64,000 bases of DNA. Source: Nonomuraea sp. SBT364 (GTDB lineage: Bacteria > Actinomycetota > Actinomycetes > Streptosporangiales > Streptosporangiaceae). The stretch is taken from NCBI RefSeq assembly GCF_001083785.1, contig NZ_LAVL01000017.1, positions 1 to 64,000 on the forward strand, written 5' to 3'. Position numbers and translations under genes: made by a program. This document shows, one piece after another, positions 39,654 to 48,696 of this stretch (its first letter is position 1; the number at the start of each line of letters is the position of its first letter). The notes under the pieces are model-generated. The model did not search any database and was not told the origin of the DNA. It saw only the letters and a list, made by a program, of their open reading frames with translations.

Positions 39654-41246
39654 ATGGCACAGACGAAGGTGGCCGAAGCGCCGCCACCGGGGGAGAAGAC
39701 GGCCAATCCGTGGCTCGTGCTGCTCGCGGTCAGCCTCGGCGTCATCATGGTGATGCTGGACGGCACCGTGGTCGGCATCGCCAACCCGGTGATCCAGCAC
39801 GACCTGGGCGCCTCGCTCGCCGACCTGCAGTGGGTGACGAGCGGCTACCTGCTCGCGCTGGCGGTCTTCCTGATCACCGCGGGCAAGCTGGGTGACCTGT
39901 TCGGCCACAAGCGCGTGTTCCTCATCGGCGTCGCCGGCTTCGCGATTACGTCGGTGGGCATCGGCCTCAGCCAGCAGCTGGCGGACATCCTGCCGGGCGT
40001 CTCGCCGGTCGGCGCGCTGATCGGGCTGCGGGTGCTCCAGGGCCTGTTCGGCGCACTGCTGCAGCCCGCCGCGCTGGCGCTGCTGCGCAACGCCTTCCCC
40101 GGTGAGAAGCTCAACCAGGCCATGGGGGCGTGGGGCGCGATCATTGGCCTGTCCAGCGCCGCCGGCCCGATCGTGGGCGGCCTGCTGGTCGAGGACCAGG
40201 GCTGGGAGTCGGTCTTCTTCATCAACGCGCCGGTGGGCGTCATCGCCCTCGTCATGGGCATCTTCCTGATCAGGGAGAGCCCGGTCAAGGTGCTCAACCG
40301 CATCGACTGGGGCGGCGTGGTGCTGCTGTCGGGTGCGATGTTCGCGCTCGTCTGGACCATCATCAAGGCGCCCGAGTGGGGCTGGGGCGACTCCACGACG
40401 CTCGGCTTCATCGTCGCGTTCGTGGTGCTGATCGGCGCGTTCATCTTCTGGCAGAGCCGGGCCAGGCAGCCGCTGGTGCCGCTCTCGCTGTTCGCCAACG
40501 CCTCGATCTCCATCGGCACCGTGCTGATGATGATGGTCGCCTTCGCGATGTTCGGCGCGATGTTCTTCCTGGGCTTCTTCTTCCAGGGCGTGCACGGCCT
40601 GAGCCCGCTGGAGGCGGGTCTGCGCATGCTGCCGATGAGCGCGGGCATGATCGTGGCCTCGCCGCTGGCCGGCATGATGATCGGCAAGCTCGGGCCGAAG
40701 ATCACCATGGCCTCGGGCCTCGTGGTGACCGCCGGCGCGATGTTCCTGATGTCCCAGCTCAGCATGGACGCCACGTTCATCGAGAGCGCGATCCCGTTCG
40801 TGGTGCTGGCCTTCGGCCTCTCGCCGGTCTTCGTCGGCGCCACCGAGGTCATCGTGGGCAACGCGCCCGTCGAGCTCAGCGGCGTCGCGGGCGGTCTGCA
40901 GCAGTCGGCCATGCAGGTCGGCGGCGCGCTCGGCACCGCGATCCTGGGCGCCGTCATGGCCGGTGAGATCGCCGACAAGCTGCCCGGCTACCTCGGCCCG
41001 GCGGCCCAGGCGATCCCGCCGGAGCAGCTCGGGCTGCTGGAGAAGGCGGCCGCGTTCGGCGGCCTGCCCGCGGGCACGCCCGCGCAGCTCGTGCAGGTGG
41101 TCGGCCCGGCCGTGAACAACGCGTTCATGGACGGGATGCACCTGGCCTTCCTGGTCAGCACCGGCGTCGCGATCCTCACCGCGATCCTGGCCCTGTTCGT
41201 CAAGGCCGGGCGCAAGACCGAGGGCGCGCCGGTCCACGTCGGCTGA
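39654..41246 (+). CDS. DHA2-family MFS drug exporter (EmrB/QacA type)
   Basis: Encodes 530 residues with 14 predicted membrane helices. Motifs are DGTVVGIANPVIQHDL (DHA2 motif D1), GKLGDLFGHKR (MFS motif A) and LLRNAFPGEKLNQAMGAWGAIIGLSSAAGPIVGGLL (motif C region). It should export cationic or amphipathic drugs by proton antiport. Divergent TetR control is strongly suggested by the operator pair. A strong terminator follows. Confidence 0.92.
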   Translation: MAQTKVAEAPPPGEKTANPWLVLLAVSLGVIMVMLDGTVVGIANPVIQHDLGASLADLQWVTSGYLLALAVFLITAGKLGDLFGHKRVFLIGVAGFAITSVGIGLSQQLADILPGVSPVGALIGLRVLQGLFGALLQPAALALLRNAFPGEKLNQAMGAWGAIIGLSSAAGPIVGGLLVEDQGWESVFFINAPVGVIALVMGIFLIRESPVKVLNRIDWGGVVLLSGAMFALVWTIIKAPEWGWGDSTTLGFIVAFVVLIGAFIFWQSRARQPLVPLSLFANASISIGTVLMMMVAFAMFGAMFFLGFFFQGVHGLSPLEAGLRMLPMSAGMIVASPLAGMMIGKLGPKITMASGLVVTAGAMFLMSQLSMDATFIESAIPFVVLAFGLSPVFVGATEVIVGNAPVELSGVAGGLQQSAMQVGGALGTAILGAVMAGEIADKLPGYLGPAAQAIPPEQLGLLEKAAAFGGLPAGTPAQLVQVVGPAVNNAFMDGMHLAFLVSTGVAILTAILALFVKAGRKTEGAPVHVG

Positions 41247-41259
41247 CGTCTCTCCGTCC

Positions 41260-41296
41260 GTACGGCTCCCTTCCCCGCGCGGGACGGGAGCCGTAC
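41260..41296 (+). terminator. Terminator after MFS exporter
   Basis: GTACGGCTCCC pairs with GGGAGCCGTAC over 11 bp with a 15-nt loop. Confidence 0.7.
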
Positions 41297-41331
41297 TGCT
41301 GTCCGTGAGCGGGAGCGGTCGGCGGCGGGAA

Positions 41332-41337
41332 TAGACT
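41332..41337 (+). promoter_or_regulatory. -10 box of leaderless DUF3039 gene
   Basis: TAGACT, 7 nt before GTG 41345. Confidence 0.5.
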
Positions 41338-41344
41338 CGGTGGG

Positions 41345-41605
41345 GTGAGCACGAAGATCCTTCCAGAGCAGGAGACCCGTCCGCAGACGTCGCACGGCGA
41401 CGGCGACCACGAACGGTTCGCCCACTACGCGGACAAGCACAAGATCACCGAGTCCATGGTGACGGGCACGCCGATCCGCGCGCTGTGCGGCAAGATCTGG
41501 GTGCCCAGCCGCGATCCCAAGAAATATCCGGTCTGCCCGGAGTGCAAGGAGATCTATGAGGGCCTGCCGCCCGGCGGCGGCGAGGGCGGCGACGACAAGC
41601 AGTGA
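41345..41605 (+). CDS. DUF3039 protein
   Basis: Encodes 86 residues. The conserved core is HYADKHKITESMVTGTPIRALCGKIWVPSRDPKKYPVCPECKEIY, with a C...CPEC zinc-ribbon-like arrangement. It is widespread in actinobacteria and of unknown function. GTG 41345 has no Shine-Dalgarno but a -10 box 7 nt upstream. Confidence 0.9.
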   Translation: MSTKILPEQETRPQTSHGDGDHERFAHYADKHKITESMVTGTPIRALCGKIWVPSRDPKKYPVCPECKEIYEGLPPGGGEGGDDKQ

Positions 41606-41682
41606 GTGTTGCTGACGTGTGATCCACCCCGTGGGGGCTACGGTTCGTATCCGGACCACCCCCTACCGTAACGGGAGATCGC

Positions 41683-42561
41683 ATGACCCGGCGCGCCGCC
41701 GTTCTGTTCGCCTGCGTGCTCGCGGCCGGGATCACGCCGCCGACTTCGCCGGCGGTGGCTTCGAGCTGCCCTCGGGCGGCGGCTCATCCGCGTTCGCCCG
41801 AGCCCCGCGCGCCCAAGCCGGGTGACGTGGCGGCGGTGACCGCCGAGCTCGCCGAGCGCCTGCGCGGGGTCAAGCTGCCCGCCAGGATCACGGTGCCGAC
41901 GTGGGTGCACGTCATCACCGACGGCACCAGCCGGGCCACCACGAAGGCGGTCAAGGCGCAGATCGCCACGCTCAACGACGCCTACGCGGGCCGCCTGGGC
42001 GGGGCCGACACCGGCGTCCGCTTCCGCCTCGACGGCATCGTGGTCACCCGCGACGCCGCCTGGTTCAGCGCGCCGATCGCGCACGAGAGCGCCATGAAGA
42101 CGGCGCTGCGCAAGGGCGGGCCCGAGACGCTCAACCTCTACCTCGCCCAGCCCGGTGACCTGGTGCTCGGCTTCTCCTCCTACCCCTACTGGTACGCCTC
42201 GCAGCCGCGGCTCGACGGCGTGGTGATCGACTGGCGCGGCCTGCCCGGCGGCACGCTGAACGGCTACGACCAGGGCTACACCGGCGTGCACGAGATCGGC
42301 CACTGGCTGGGCCTGTTCCACACCTTCGAGAACGGCTGCGCCGACCCCGGCGACGGCGTGGCCGACACCCCGGCGCAGGCCGGGCCGACCGAGGGCTGCC
42401 CGGCGGTCCAGGACACCTGCGCGCAGCCGGGGCACGACGGCGTGCACAACTTCATGGACTACGCCCAGGACCGGTGCATGCGCGAGTTCACGGCCGGCCA
42501 GGGGCATCGGATGCGCCAGATGTGGGCCGCTTACCGGGTGCGTCCTACGATGTCCAGGTGA
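41683..42561 (+). CDS. Secreted zinc metalloprotease, M43 (pappalysin-like) family
   Basis: Encodes 292 residues. A signal peptide with cleavage near AVA-SS (26/27) precedes a propeptide-like stretch. The zinc site is HEIGHWLGLFH (203-213), with a Met-turn in HNFMDYAQD. Six later cysteines likely form disulfides. GGGAG lies 6 nt before the ATG. M43B proteases of this type (ulilysin-like, snapalysin-like length) degrade extracellular protein. The 3' end carries the promoter and start of the next gene. Confidence 0.9.
   Translation: MTRRAAVLFACVLAAGITPPTSPAVASSCPRAAAHPRSPEPRAPKPGDVAAVTAELAERLRGVKLPARITVPTWVHVITDGTSRATTKAVKAQIATLNDAYAGRLGGADTGVRFRLDGIVVTRDAAWFSAPIAHESAMKTALRKGGPETLNLYLAQPGDLVLGFSSYPYWYASQPRLDGVVIDWRGLPGGTLNGYDQGYTGVHEIGHWLGLFHTFENGCADPGDGVADTPAQAGPTEGCPAVQDTCAQPGHDGVHNFMDYAQDRCMREFTAGQGHRMRQMWAAYRVRPTMSR
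42546..42551 (+). promoter_or_regulatory. -10 box of leaderless MFS gene inside protease 3' end
   Basis: TACGAT, 6 nt before GTG 42558. The start codon overlaps the protease stop codon (42559-42561). Confidence 0.5.
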
Positions 42562-43952
42562 CAGCACCAAACGCACTAGATGCCCCTCACGAAATCCCGC
42601 GCATCTTCGGCCATCCGTACCGGGTGGCCACTGTGGGCATCCTCCTGGTGGTCACCTTGATCGCTTTCGAGGGCATGTCGGTCGGCGTCGTCATGCCACA
42701 GGTCGCCACGGACCTCGACGCCCAGGAGATCTACGGGGTCAGTTTCTCGGCGTTCCTCATCGCCAGCCTGTTCGCCAACGTGGTCGCGGGGCTGTGGTCG
42801 GACCGGCGGGGCTACGCGCTGCCGTTCCTCGCCGGCGTGGTGCTGTTCGTGATCGGCATGGGCATGGCCGGGGCCGCCGTGAACGAGACGCTGTTCCTGG
42901 TGTCGCGCGCCGTGCAGGGACTGGGCGCCGGGGCCTCGATCGTGGCCCTCTACGTGATGATCGCCCGGGTCTACCCGGCCGTGATGCGGCCCCGGGTGTT
43001 CGCCGCCCTGTCGGCCGCCTGGGTGGTGCCCGCCATGGTCGGCCCGGCGGTCGCCGGCTTCGTGGGCGACACCTGGGGATGGCGCTGGGTGTTCTACGGC
43101 ATCATCCCGCTCGTGCTGCCCGCCCTGGTCATGCTCGTCCCGGCGCTCAGGCGGCGGCCCACCGACGACGAGACGCCCGCCGGACAGGGACCGCGCTCGC
43201 GCCCGGCCGCCATGACCACCGCCGCCGGCGCGGCCGCCGTGGGCGCGGGCGTGCTGCTGTACGGCGTCGACGCCCTGCACAACCAGCCGCTGCGCGGCGG
43301 GATCGCGTGCGCCGCGGGCCTGGCCCTGCTGCTGTACGGGCTCGTCAGGCTGCTGCCCCGGGGCGCGCTGCGGTTCGGGCGCGGGCTGCCGACCACCGTG
43401 ATGATGCGCGGGCTGTTCTCGGCCGCCTTCTTCGGGGTGAACGGCTTCATCCCGCTGGTCCTGCACGACGTGAAGGGGTTCGAGACCGGCGCCGCGGGCA
43501 TCGCGCTCACCACCGGCGCGCTCGGCTGGTCGGTCGGGTCGTACCTGCAGAGCAGGCGCACCGCCGAGCCGCACCGGCGGATCCGGCTCGGCGCGGCCTG
43601 CGTGACGGCGGGCATCGTGCTGTCGGTCCTGGCCGTGCTGCCCGGCGTCACCGGCTGGGTCGCGGTGCCCGCCTGGGTGGTGGCCGGATTCGGCATGGGG
43701 CTCGGCATGACCACGGTGAACGTCACCGCGCTCAGGCAGTCGCCGGTCAGCGAGCAGGGCGCCAACAGCGCGGCCCTGTCGGTCACCGACATGCTCGGCT
43801 CCGCGCTCACCCTGGGCATCGGCGGCGCGCTGGTCAACCTCATCGGGCACGCCCCGGCCGACCTCGTGTGGGGATTCGTGGTGATCTGCGCACTCATGGC
43901 GGTGATCGCGCTGGCGGCCGTGCTGCTGTCCGCGCGGATCGCGGCAAGGTGA
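42558..43952 (+). CDS. MFS transporter (12-TM)
   Basis: Encodes 464 residues with 12 membrane helices and a central loop RRRPTDDETPAGQGPRSRP. MFS motif A variant is GLWSDRRGYALPF, and a motif-C-like segment is WVVPAMVGPAVAGFVGDTWGWRWVF. The substrate is unknown. The GTG overlaps the protease stop and has its own -10 box 6 nt upstream, so it can be expressed separately from the protease. Confidence 0.87.
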   Translation: MTAPNALDAPHEIPRIFGHPYRVATVGILLVVTLIAFEGMSVGVVMPQVATDLDAQEIYGVSFSAFLIASLFANVVAGLWSDRRGYALPFLAGVVLFVIGMGMAGAAVNETLFLVSRAVQGLGAGASIVALYVMIARVYPAVMRPRVFAALSAAWVVPAMVGPAVAGFVGDTWGWRWVFYGIIPLVLPALVMLVPALRRRPTDDETPAGQGPRSRPAAMTTAAGAAAVGAGVLLYGVDALHNQPLRGGIACAAGLALLLYGLVRLLPRGALRFGRGLPTTVMMRGLFSAAFFGVNGFIPLVLHDVKGFETGAAGIALTTGALGWSVGSYLQSRRTAEPHRRIRLGAACVTAGIVLSVLAVLPGVTGWVAVPAWVVAGFGMGLGMTTVNVTALRQSPVSEQGANSAALSVTDMLGSALTLGIGGALVNLIGHAPADLVWGFVVICALMAVIALAAVLLSARIAAR

Positions 43953-44034
43953 TTCTGCCCCTTCAGCCACAGCGATCACGGTTCGCCTGATCCTCGCGCC
44001 CGGCGGTGATACGACTGCGGCACGAGGAGGTGCC

Positions 44035-44880
44035 ATGGAGGGTGATCACCGCAGACGGCCCTACGGCGGGCGCGAGGGCGAGCCGGACGAGCTGTGGGAC
44101 CCGGCCGCCCGCAACGCCAGCAGCAGCGCCGCCCGCCGTGGCCTCGAACCCGCGGATCCGGCCGGCCCCGTGTGGGACTCCCTGCCGCCCTCCGCCCGCC
44201 TCTACGGCGCGCCCGCCGATCCGGGTCCCCGGGTACGGCGCCGCGTGTGGCGACGGTGGGGCGGGGCGCTGCTCGGCGTGCTGATGGCCGTGGGCCTGGT
44301 GGCCGGGCTGGTCGCGGTGGCGCTGCGGGTCGCCGCCCCGGGCGGGGAGCAGGCTCAGCTCACCGACTCCATCGCCGGGGTGCTCCTGACGCTGCCCGAG
44401 GGGTGGCAGGAGGGCAAGGTGCCGCCCGTGACCGGGTTCACCTCGGTCGCCAGGGCTCCGGGGGGAGCCGCGCTCGTCATGGCCAGGCCGGTGCCCGGTG
44501 AGGCGGCCGACCCGGCGAAGGCGGCCAAGGAGGCGGCCGAGCGCTACTCGGACCTGCTGCTGAAGGGCGACCGGGTGACCGTCGTGGCCGACGAGCCGCT
44601 GGCCCGGGGGCACACCAGGGCGCTGCGGGCCGAGTACGACGACGTGGTGAACCGGCCCGCCTATCTGCGGGTGACACTGGTCACCGAGAACGGCCGGACG
44701 GCGCTGCTCGTCGGCCTGCTCCAGCCCGAGGACGAAGCGGGCAGGCAGGCCGTGGACACGGTGCTCGCCAGTGTGCGATATGCCGCGACCCGCCCATACC
44801 ACTCCTGGGGCGGCTTGGCCAGAATCCCCGATGCACGGCACGTCTTGTCGGTGGGCCCGATTACTCTTGGGTCACTGTGA
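44035..44880 (+). CDS. Single-pass membrane protein with extracytoplasmic domain
   Basis: Encodes 281 residues. A hydrophilic cytoplasmic N-terminus (about 1-75) and one membrane helix (about 80-102) are followed by an extracytoplasmic domain with SIAGVLLTLPEGWQEGKVPP and a C-terminal VDTVLASVRY, similar in layout to actinobacterial LpqN/PsbP-like proteins. GAGGAGGT is 3-4 nt before the ATG. Function unknown. It ends 34 bp before the helicase gene. Confidence 0.7.
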   Translation: MEGDHRRRPYGGREGEPDELWDPAARNASSSAARRGLEPADPAGPVWDSLPPSARLYGAPADPGPRVRRRVWRRWGGALLGVLMAVGLVAGLVAVALRVAAPGGEQAQLTDSIAGVLLTLPEGWQEGKVPPVTGFTSVARAPGGAALVMARPVPGEAADPAKAAKEAAERYSDLLLKGDRVTVVADEPLARGHTRALRAEYDDVVNRPAYLRVTLVTENGRTALLVGLLQPEDEAGRQAVDTVLASVRYAATRPYHSWGGLARIPDARHVLSVGPITLGSL

Positions 44881-44914
44881 GAGAGCGAAGCACACGAACC
44901 CCAGAGGTGATGCG

Positions 44915-46663
44915 GTGAGCACGTTCGCCGCATCCCACCTGTCGCCTTCCTATCCGGACCGGGCCGCGTGGGGCACCGCCCCCAAGCTCCGGGCCTGGCA
45001 GCAGCAGGCGTTCGACCTGTATTTCAGGCGCGAGCCGCGTGACTTCCTCACCGTGGCCACCCCCGGAGCGGGCAAGACCACCTACGCGTTGCGCATCGCC
45101 AGCGAGCTGATCGCCAACGGGGTGATCCGGGCGATCACCATCGTCACGCCCACCGAGCACCTCAAGCGCCAGTGGGCCGACGCCGCGGGCAAGGTCGGCA
45201 TCAGCATCGATCCCGAGTTCAAGAACAGCCAGGGCACCACCAGCAGCGACTACGTCGGCGTCGCGGTCACCTACGCGCAGGTCGCCATGCACCCCGCGCT
45301 GCACCGGGCACGCACCGAGGCGCGCAAGACCCTGGTCATCTTCGACGAGATCCACCACGCGGGCGACGCCAAGTCGTGGGGCGACGGCGTGCGCGAGGCG
45401 TTCGAGCCCGCCACCCGCAGGCTGCAGCTGACCGGCACCCCGTTCCGCTCCGACGACAACCCGATCCCGTTCGTCGGCTACGAGGAAGACGCCGAGGGCG
45501 TCAAGCGCAGCGTCTCCGACTACTCCTACGGCTACGGCCCGGCGCTCGACGACGGCGTCGTGCGGCCGGTCATCTTCCTGGCCTACTCCGGCGAGATGAA
45601 GTGGCGCACCAGGGCCGGCGACGAGCTGGCCGCCACGCTCGGCACCCCGCTCACCAAGGATCAGCTCTCCCAGGCGTGGCGGGCCGCGCTCGACCCGAAG
45701 GGCGACTGGATCCGCCAGGTCATGCAGGCCGCCGACCGGCGCCTCACCGAGGTGCGGCGCGGCGTGGGCGGCGGCGGCGGGCTGGTCATCGCCACCGACC
45801 ACGAGGCGGCCCGCGCCTACGCCCGTCACCTGCGCGCGATCAGCGGCGAGGGCGCCACGGTGGTGCTCTCCGACGACCCGGGCGCGTCCAAGAAGATCAA
45901 GCAGTTCGCCGCGTCCGGCGACCGCTGGCTGGTCGCGGTCCGCATGGTGTCGGAGGGCGTCGACATCCCGCGCCTGTGCGTGGGCGTCTACGCCACCTCG
46001 ACCTCGACCCCGCTGTTCTTCGCCCAGGCCGTGGGCCGGTTCGTGCGGGCCCGCAAGCGTGGCGAGATGGCCTCGGTGTTCCTGCCGTCGGTGCCGACGC
46101 TCATGGGGCTGGCCAACGAGATGGAGGTCGAGCGCGACCACGTGCTCAACCGCAGGCCGCCCGAGGACGGCCTGGACGACAGCCTCCTGGAGCAGGCCAA
46201 CCGCAAGAAGGACAACCCCGACGTCCTGGGCGACGAGCTGCCGTTCGAGACCATGGAGACGTCGGCCACGTTCGACCGGGTGCTGTTCGACGGCGGCGAG
46301 TTCGGCACCGGCGCGGAGGTCGGCTCGGCCGAGGAGGAAGACTTCATCGGCCTGCCCGGCCTGCTGGAGCCCGACCAGGTGGCGACGCTGCTGCGCAAGC
46401 GGCAGTCCGACCAGCAGGCCGCCAAGCGCAACCAGCCCGCCGAGCGGGCCCCCGCGCTGGCCCCGCACGAGCAGATGGCCGAGCTCAGGCGCGAGCTCAA
46501 CGGCCTCGTCGGCGCCTGGAACCATCGCACCGGCCAGCCGCACGGCGTCATCCACTCCGAGCTGCGACGGGCCTGCGGCGGCCCGCCCATCGCGCAGGCG
46601 ACGGCCGAGCAGATCCAGGAGCGCATCGACAAGATCCGTCAGTGGGCCACCCAGCGCCGCTGA
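44915..46663 (+). CDS. DEAD/DEAH-box helicase (SF2)
   Basis: Encodes 582 residues. Motif I is ATPGAGKT (K54), motif II DEIHH (144-148), motif III TGTPFR, and motif VI QAVGRFVRARKRG. The middle region between the helicase lobes and the C-terminal 100 residues (LRRELNGLVGAWNHRTGQPHGVIHSELRRACGG) are characteristic of a conserved actinobacterial helicase resembling XPB/RadD-like enzymes. The C-terminal domain with H..GxxHxxLRRxCGG may contact nucleic acid. GTG 44915 has AGAGGTGA upstream. The substrate is unproven. Confidence 0.88.
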   Translation: MSTFAASHLSPSYPDRAAWGTAPKLRAWQQQAFDLYFRREPRDFLTVATPGAGKTTYALRIASELIANGVIRAITIVTPTEHLKRQWADAAGKVGISIDPEFKNSQGTTSSDYVGVAVTYAQVAMHPALHRARTEARKTLVIFDEIHHAGDAKSWGDGVREAFEPATRRLQLTGTPFRSDDNPIPFVGYEEDAEGVKRSVSDYSYGYGPALDDGVVRPVIFLAYSGEMKWRTRAGDELAATLGTPLTKDQLSQAWRAALDPKGDWIRQVMQAADRRLTEVRRGVGGGGGLVIATDHEAARAYARHLRAISGEGATVVLSDDPGASKKIKQFAASGDRWLVAVRMVSEGVDIPRLCVGVYATSTSTPLFFAQAVGRFVRARKRGEMASVFLPSVPTLMGLANEMEVERDHVLNRRPPEDGLDDSLLEQANRKKDNPDVLGDELPFETMETSATFDRVLFDGGEFGTGAEVGSAEEEDFIGLPGLLEPDQVATLLRKRQSDQQAAKRNQPAERAPALAPHEQMAELRRELNGLVGAWNHRTGQPHGVIHSELRRACGGPPIAQATAEQIQERIDKIRQWATQRR

Positions 46664-46676
46664 GCGTCCCGCGGGT

Positions 46677-48080
46677 TCAGATGACGATCCGGCCCGTGGC
46701 CAGGGCGGCGACGCCGATCACCGCCCCGGCCACGGCCACCGCGAGCAGCACCAGCTCGCCGGGCCCGAACAGGCGCCTGCCGTGCTCGCGCCGCGTGATG
46801 ACGAACAGCACGACGCCGGGCGCGTACACGATGCACGACAGCAGCAGGAACTGCGGCCCGGCGGCGAAGATCAGGAACGCCGTGTAGGCGGTGGCGAGGG
46901 CCGCGATCGTGAGCTCGCCGCGCCCGCCCTCGCCCCGGCCGGCGATCATCAGCGCGTAGCCGGCGGCGAGCAGGTAGGGCACCAGCGACAGCGAGCTGCA
47001 CAGCTTGAGCGTGAAGGTGAACGCGTCGTCGGAGAAGAGCGTGGTCAGCAGCACGAGCGTGGTCAGCGACGCGGTCATCACCAGGGCCGTGACGGGGGCG
47101 CCCCGGCGGTTCTCGCGTCTGAGGAAGGCCGGCATGTCGTCGTCCTTGGCGGCCACGAACAGCACCTCGGCCGCCATGAGCGTCCAGGCCAGGTAGGCGC
47201 CCAGGACCGAGACGATCAGCCCCACGCCGATGAAGGCCGCGCCCCACGGCCCCACCACGGCCTCCAGCACGCCCGCCATCGACGGCTGCCGCATGCCGCC
47301 GATCTCCGCCCGGGGCAGCACGCCGTACGACAGGAGGGTGACCGAGGCGAACAGCGCGAGCACGCCGAGGAAGCCGAGCACCGTCGCGCGGCCCACGTCC
47401 CGGCGGCGGCGCGCGTACCGGGAGTAGACGCTGGCCCCCTCCACGCCGAGGAACACGAACACGGTCACCAGCATCGTGGCTCTGACCTGCTCGAACAGCG
47501 GCCCGTCGCCCCACAGGTTGGCGGTGAACACGCCGGCCTTCAGCGTGACGGCGAGGATCACCACGAACAGCAGCAGCGGCACCAGCTTGGCCACGGTCAC
47601 GATCCGGTTGATCGAGGCCGCCTCCCGCACCCCGCTGATGATCAGCAGGTGGAACGCCCACACGCCCGCCACCGAGATCACCACCGCCGGGACGGTGTTG
47701 CCCTCGCCGAACGCCGGCACCAGCCCGCCGAGCGTCGACTTGATCAGCACCCAGTACGTGACGTTGCCCACGCAGGCGCTGGCCCAGTAGCCGAACGCGG
47801 AGAAGAACCCGGGGAACTCGCCGAACCCCGCCTTGGCGTAGGCGTACACGCCCGCGTCGAGGCGTGGCCGGCGGACCGCCAGCGTCTGGAACACCAGCGC
47901 GAGCATGAGCATGCCGGCCCCGGCCACCATCCACGCGATCAGCGCCCCGAACACGCCGGTGGCCTGCGCGAAGTTGCTCGGGAGCGAGAACACCCCGGCG
48001 CCGACCATGGAGCCGACGACCATGGCCGTCAGCATCGTCAGAGGCAGTTGCCCGGCCGCCCGGGAATCGGTGGAAGTCAT
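46677..48080 (-). CDS. APC-superfamily amino acid/amine permease
   Basis: Encodes 467 residues with 12 predicted membrane helices. The first helix motif GSMVGAGVFSLPSNFA (G-[SA]-G-[VI]-F type) is the substrate-binding break, and RPRLDAGVYAYAKAGFGEFPGFF is typical of the basic amino acid/polyamine antiporter subfamily (ArcD/LysI-like). It likely exchanges arginine, lysine or similar for a product amine or amino acid. It is convergent with the helicase, 13 bp apart. Confidence 0.87.
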   Translation of the reverse strand: MTSTDSRAAGQLPLTMLTAMVVGSMVGAGVFSLPSNFAQATGVFGALIAWMVAGAGMLMLALVFQTLAVRRPRLDAGVYAYAKAGFGEFPGFFSAFGYWASACVGNVTYWVLIKSTLGGLVPAFGEGNTVPAVVISVAGVWAFHLLIISGVREAASINRIVTVAKLVPLLLFVVILAVTLKAGVFTANLWGDGPLFEQVRATMLVTVFVFLGVEGASVYSRYARRRRDVGRATVLGFLGVLALFASVTLLSYGVLPRAEIGGMRQPSMAGVLEAVVGPWGAAFIGVGLIVSVLGAYLAWTLMAAEVLFVAAKDDDMPAFLRRENRRGAPVTALVMTASLTTLVLLTTLFSDDAFTFTLKLCSSLSLVPYLLAAGYALMIAGRGEGGRGELTIAALATAYTAFLIFAAGPQFLLLSCIVYAPGVVLFVITRREHGRRLFGPGELVLLAVAVAGAVIGVAALATGRIVI

Positions 48081-48149
48081 CGCCGCCGGATGTCATTCCG
48101 TCCGGGCTCGCGGGGGAATCGTGAGGTGCCGGTTCCTTTGCCGAAGATT

Positions 48150-48192
48150 GTCACGCTCTGCGAGTCTGTTCGTTTGGCGACAGAGTCGTGAC
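48150..48192. promoter_or_regulatory. Long inverted repeat upstream of STAS/sigma module
   Basis: GTCACGCTCTG (48150-48160) and CAGAGTCGTGAC (48181-48192) pair with one bulge, 20 nt apart, in the 184-bp gap between the divergent permease and STAS genes. Confidence 0.4.
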
Positions 48193-48264
48193 CTTCCGTT
48201 AGAGCGCGGGCGGATGAGGCAACACTGACCTTGGCTGCCCTGGGAGATGAGAAGGACGTTGCCG

Positions 48265-48636
48265 ATGTCGTCGGAGGCCACCGGAAAGTCGATGCTGAGC
48301 GTCTCTTCCGGCCTCTCCCGCAACGCCGTCATCGTCCGCCTCGACGGCGAGGTCGACGGCGAGGCGGTGCCCGTTCTGCGGGAGCATCTGGAGCGCGTCT
48401 GGGAGATCGCGCCCACCCCCTACCTCATCATCGACCTGGCCGGCGTCGCCTTCTGCGACTCGATAGGGCTGAACGAGCTCGTCGACGTCATGCACCGGTG
48501 CGAGGCCCGCGGCACCCGGCTGCTGCTCGGCGGGGTGCAGGGCGTCATGGCCCGGGTGCTCTACATCACCGGGCTGCGCAACGCCTTCGAGGTCTTCGAC
48601 ACCTACGACGGGGCGCTGCGGCACGCCAATCTGTGA
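48265..48636 (+). CDS. STAS-domain anti-anti-sigma factor
   Basis: Encodes 123 residues. A single STAS domain carries the phosphorylation loop FCDSIGLNELV with the regulatory serine retained. ATG 48265 was chosen with AAGGA 9 nt upstream; ATG 48247 would add six residues. It lies 60 bp upstream of an ECF sigma factor gene, which hints at joint stress signalling, although classical partners are kinase-type anti-sigma factors for SigB/SigF. Confidence 0.86.
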   Translation: MSSEATGKSMLSVSSGLSRNAVIVRLDGEVDGEAVPVLREHLERVWEIAPTPYLIIDLAGVAFCDSIGLNELVDVMHRCEARGTRLLLGGVQGVMARVLYITGLRNAFEVFDTYDGALRHANL

Positions 48637-48696
48637 GAACCAGCTTTCCCGGTTCGGGTGATAGCAGGTGACGACACCCGACGAAAGGGGGCGAGC

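Noticed and set aside
46059-48191. Long plus-strand ORF opposite the APC permease
   Set aside because: Arg/His/Gln-rich shadow of the helicase end and the minus-strand permease, which has a clear 12-helix pattern.
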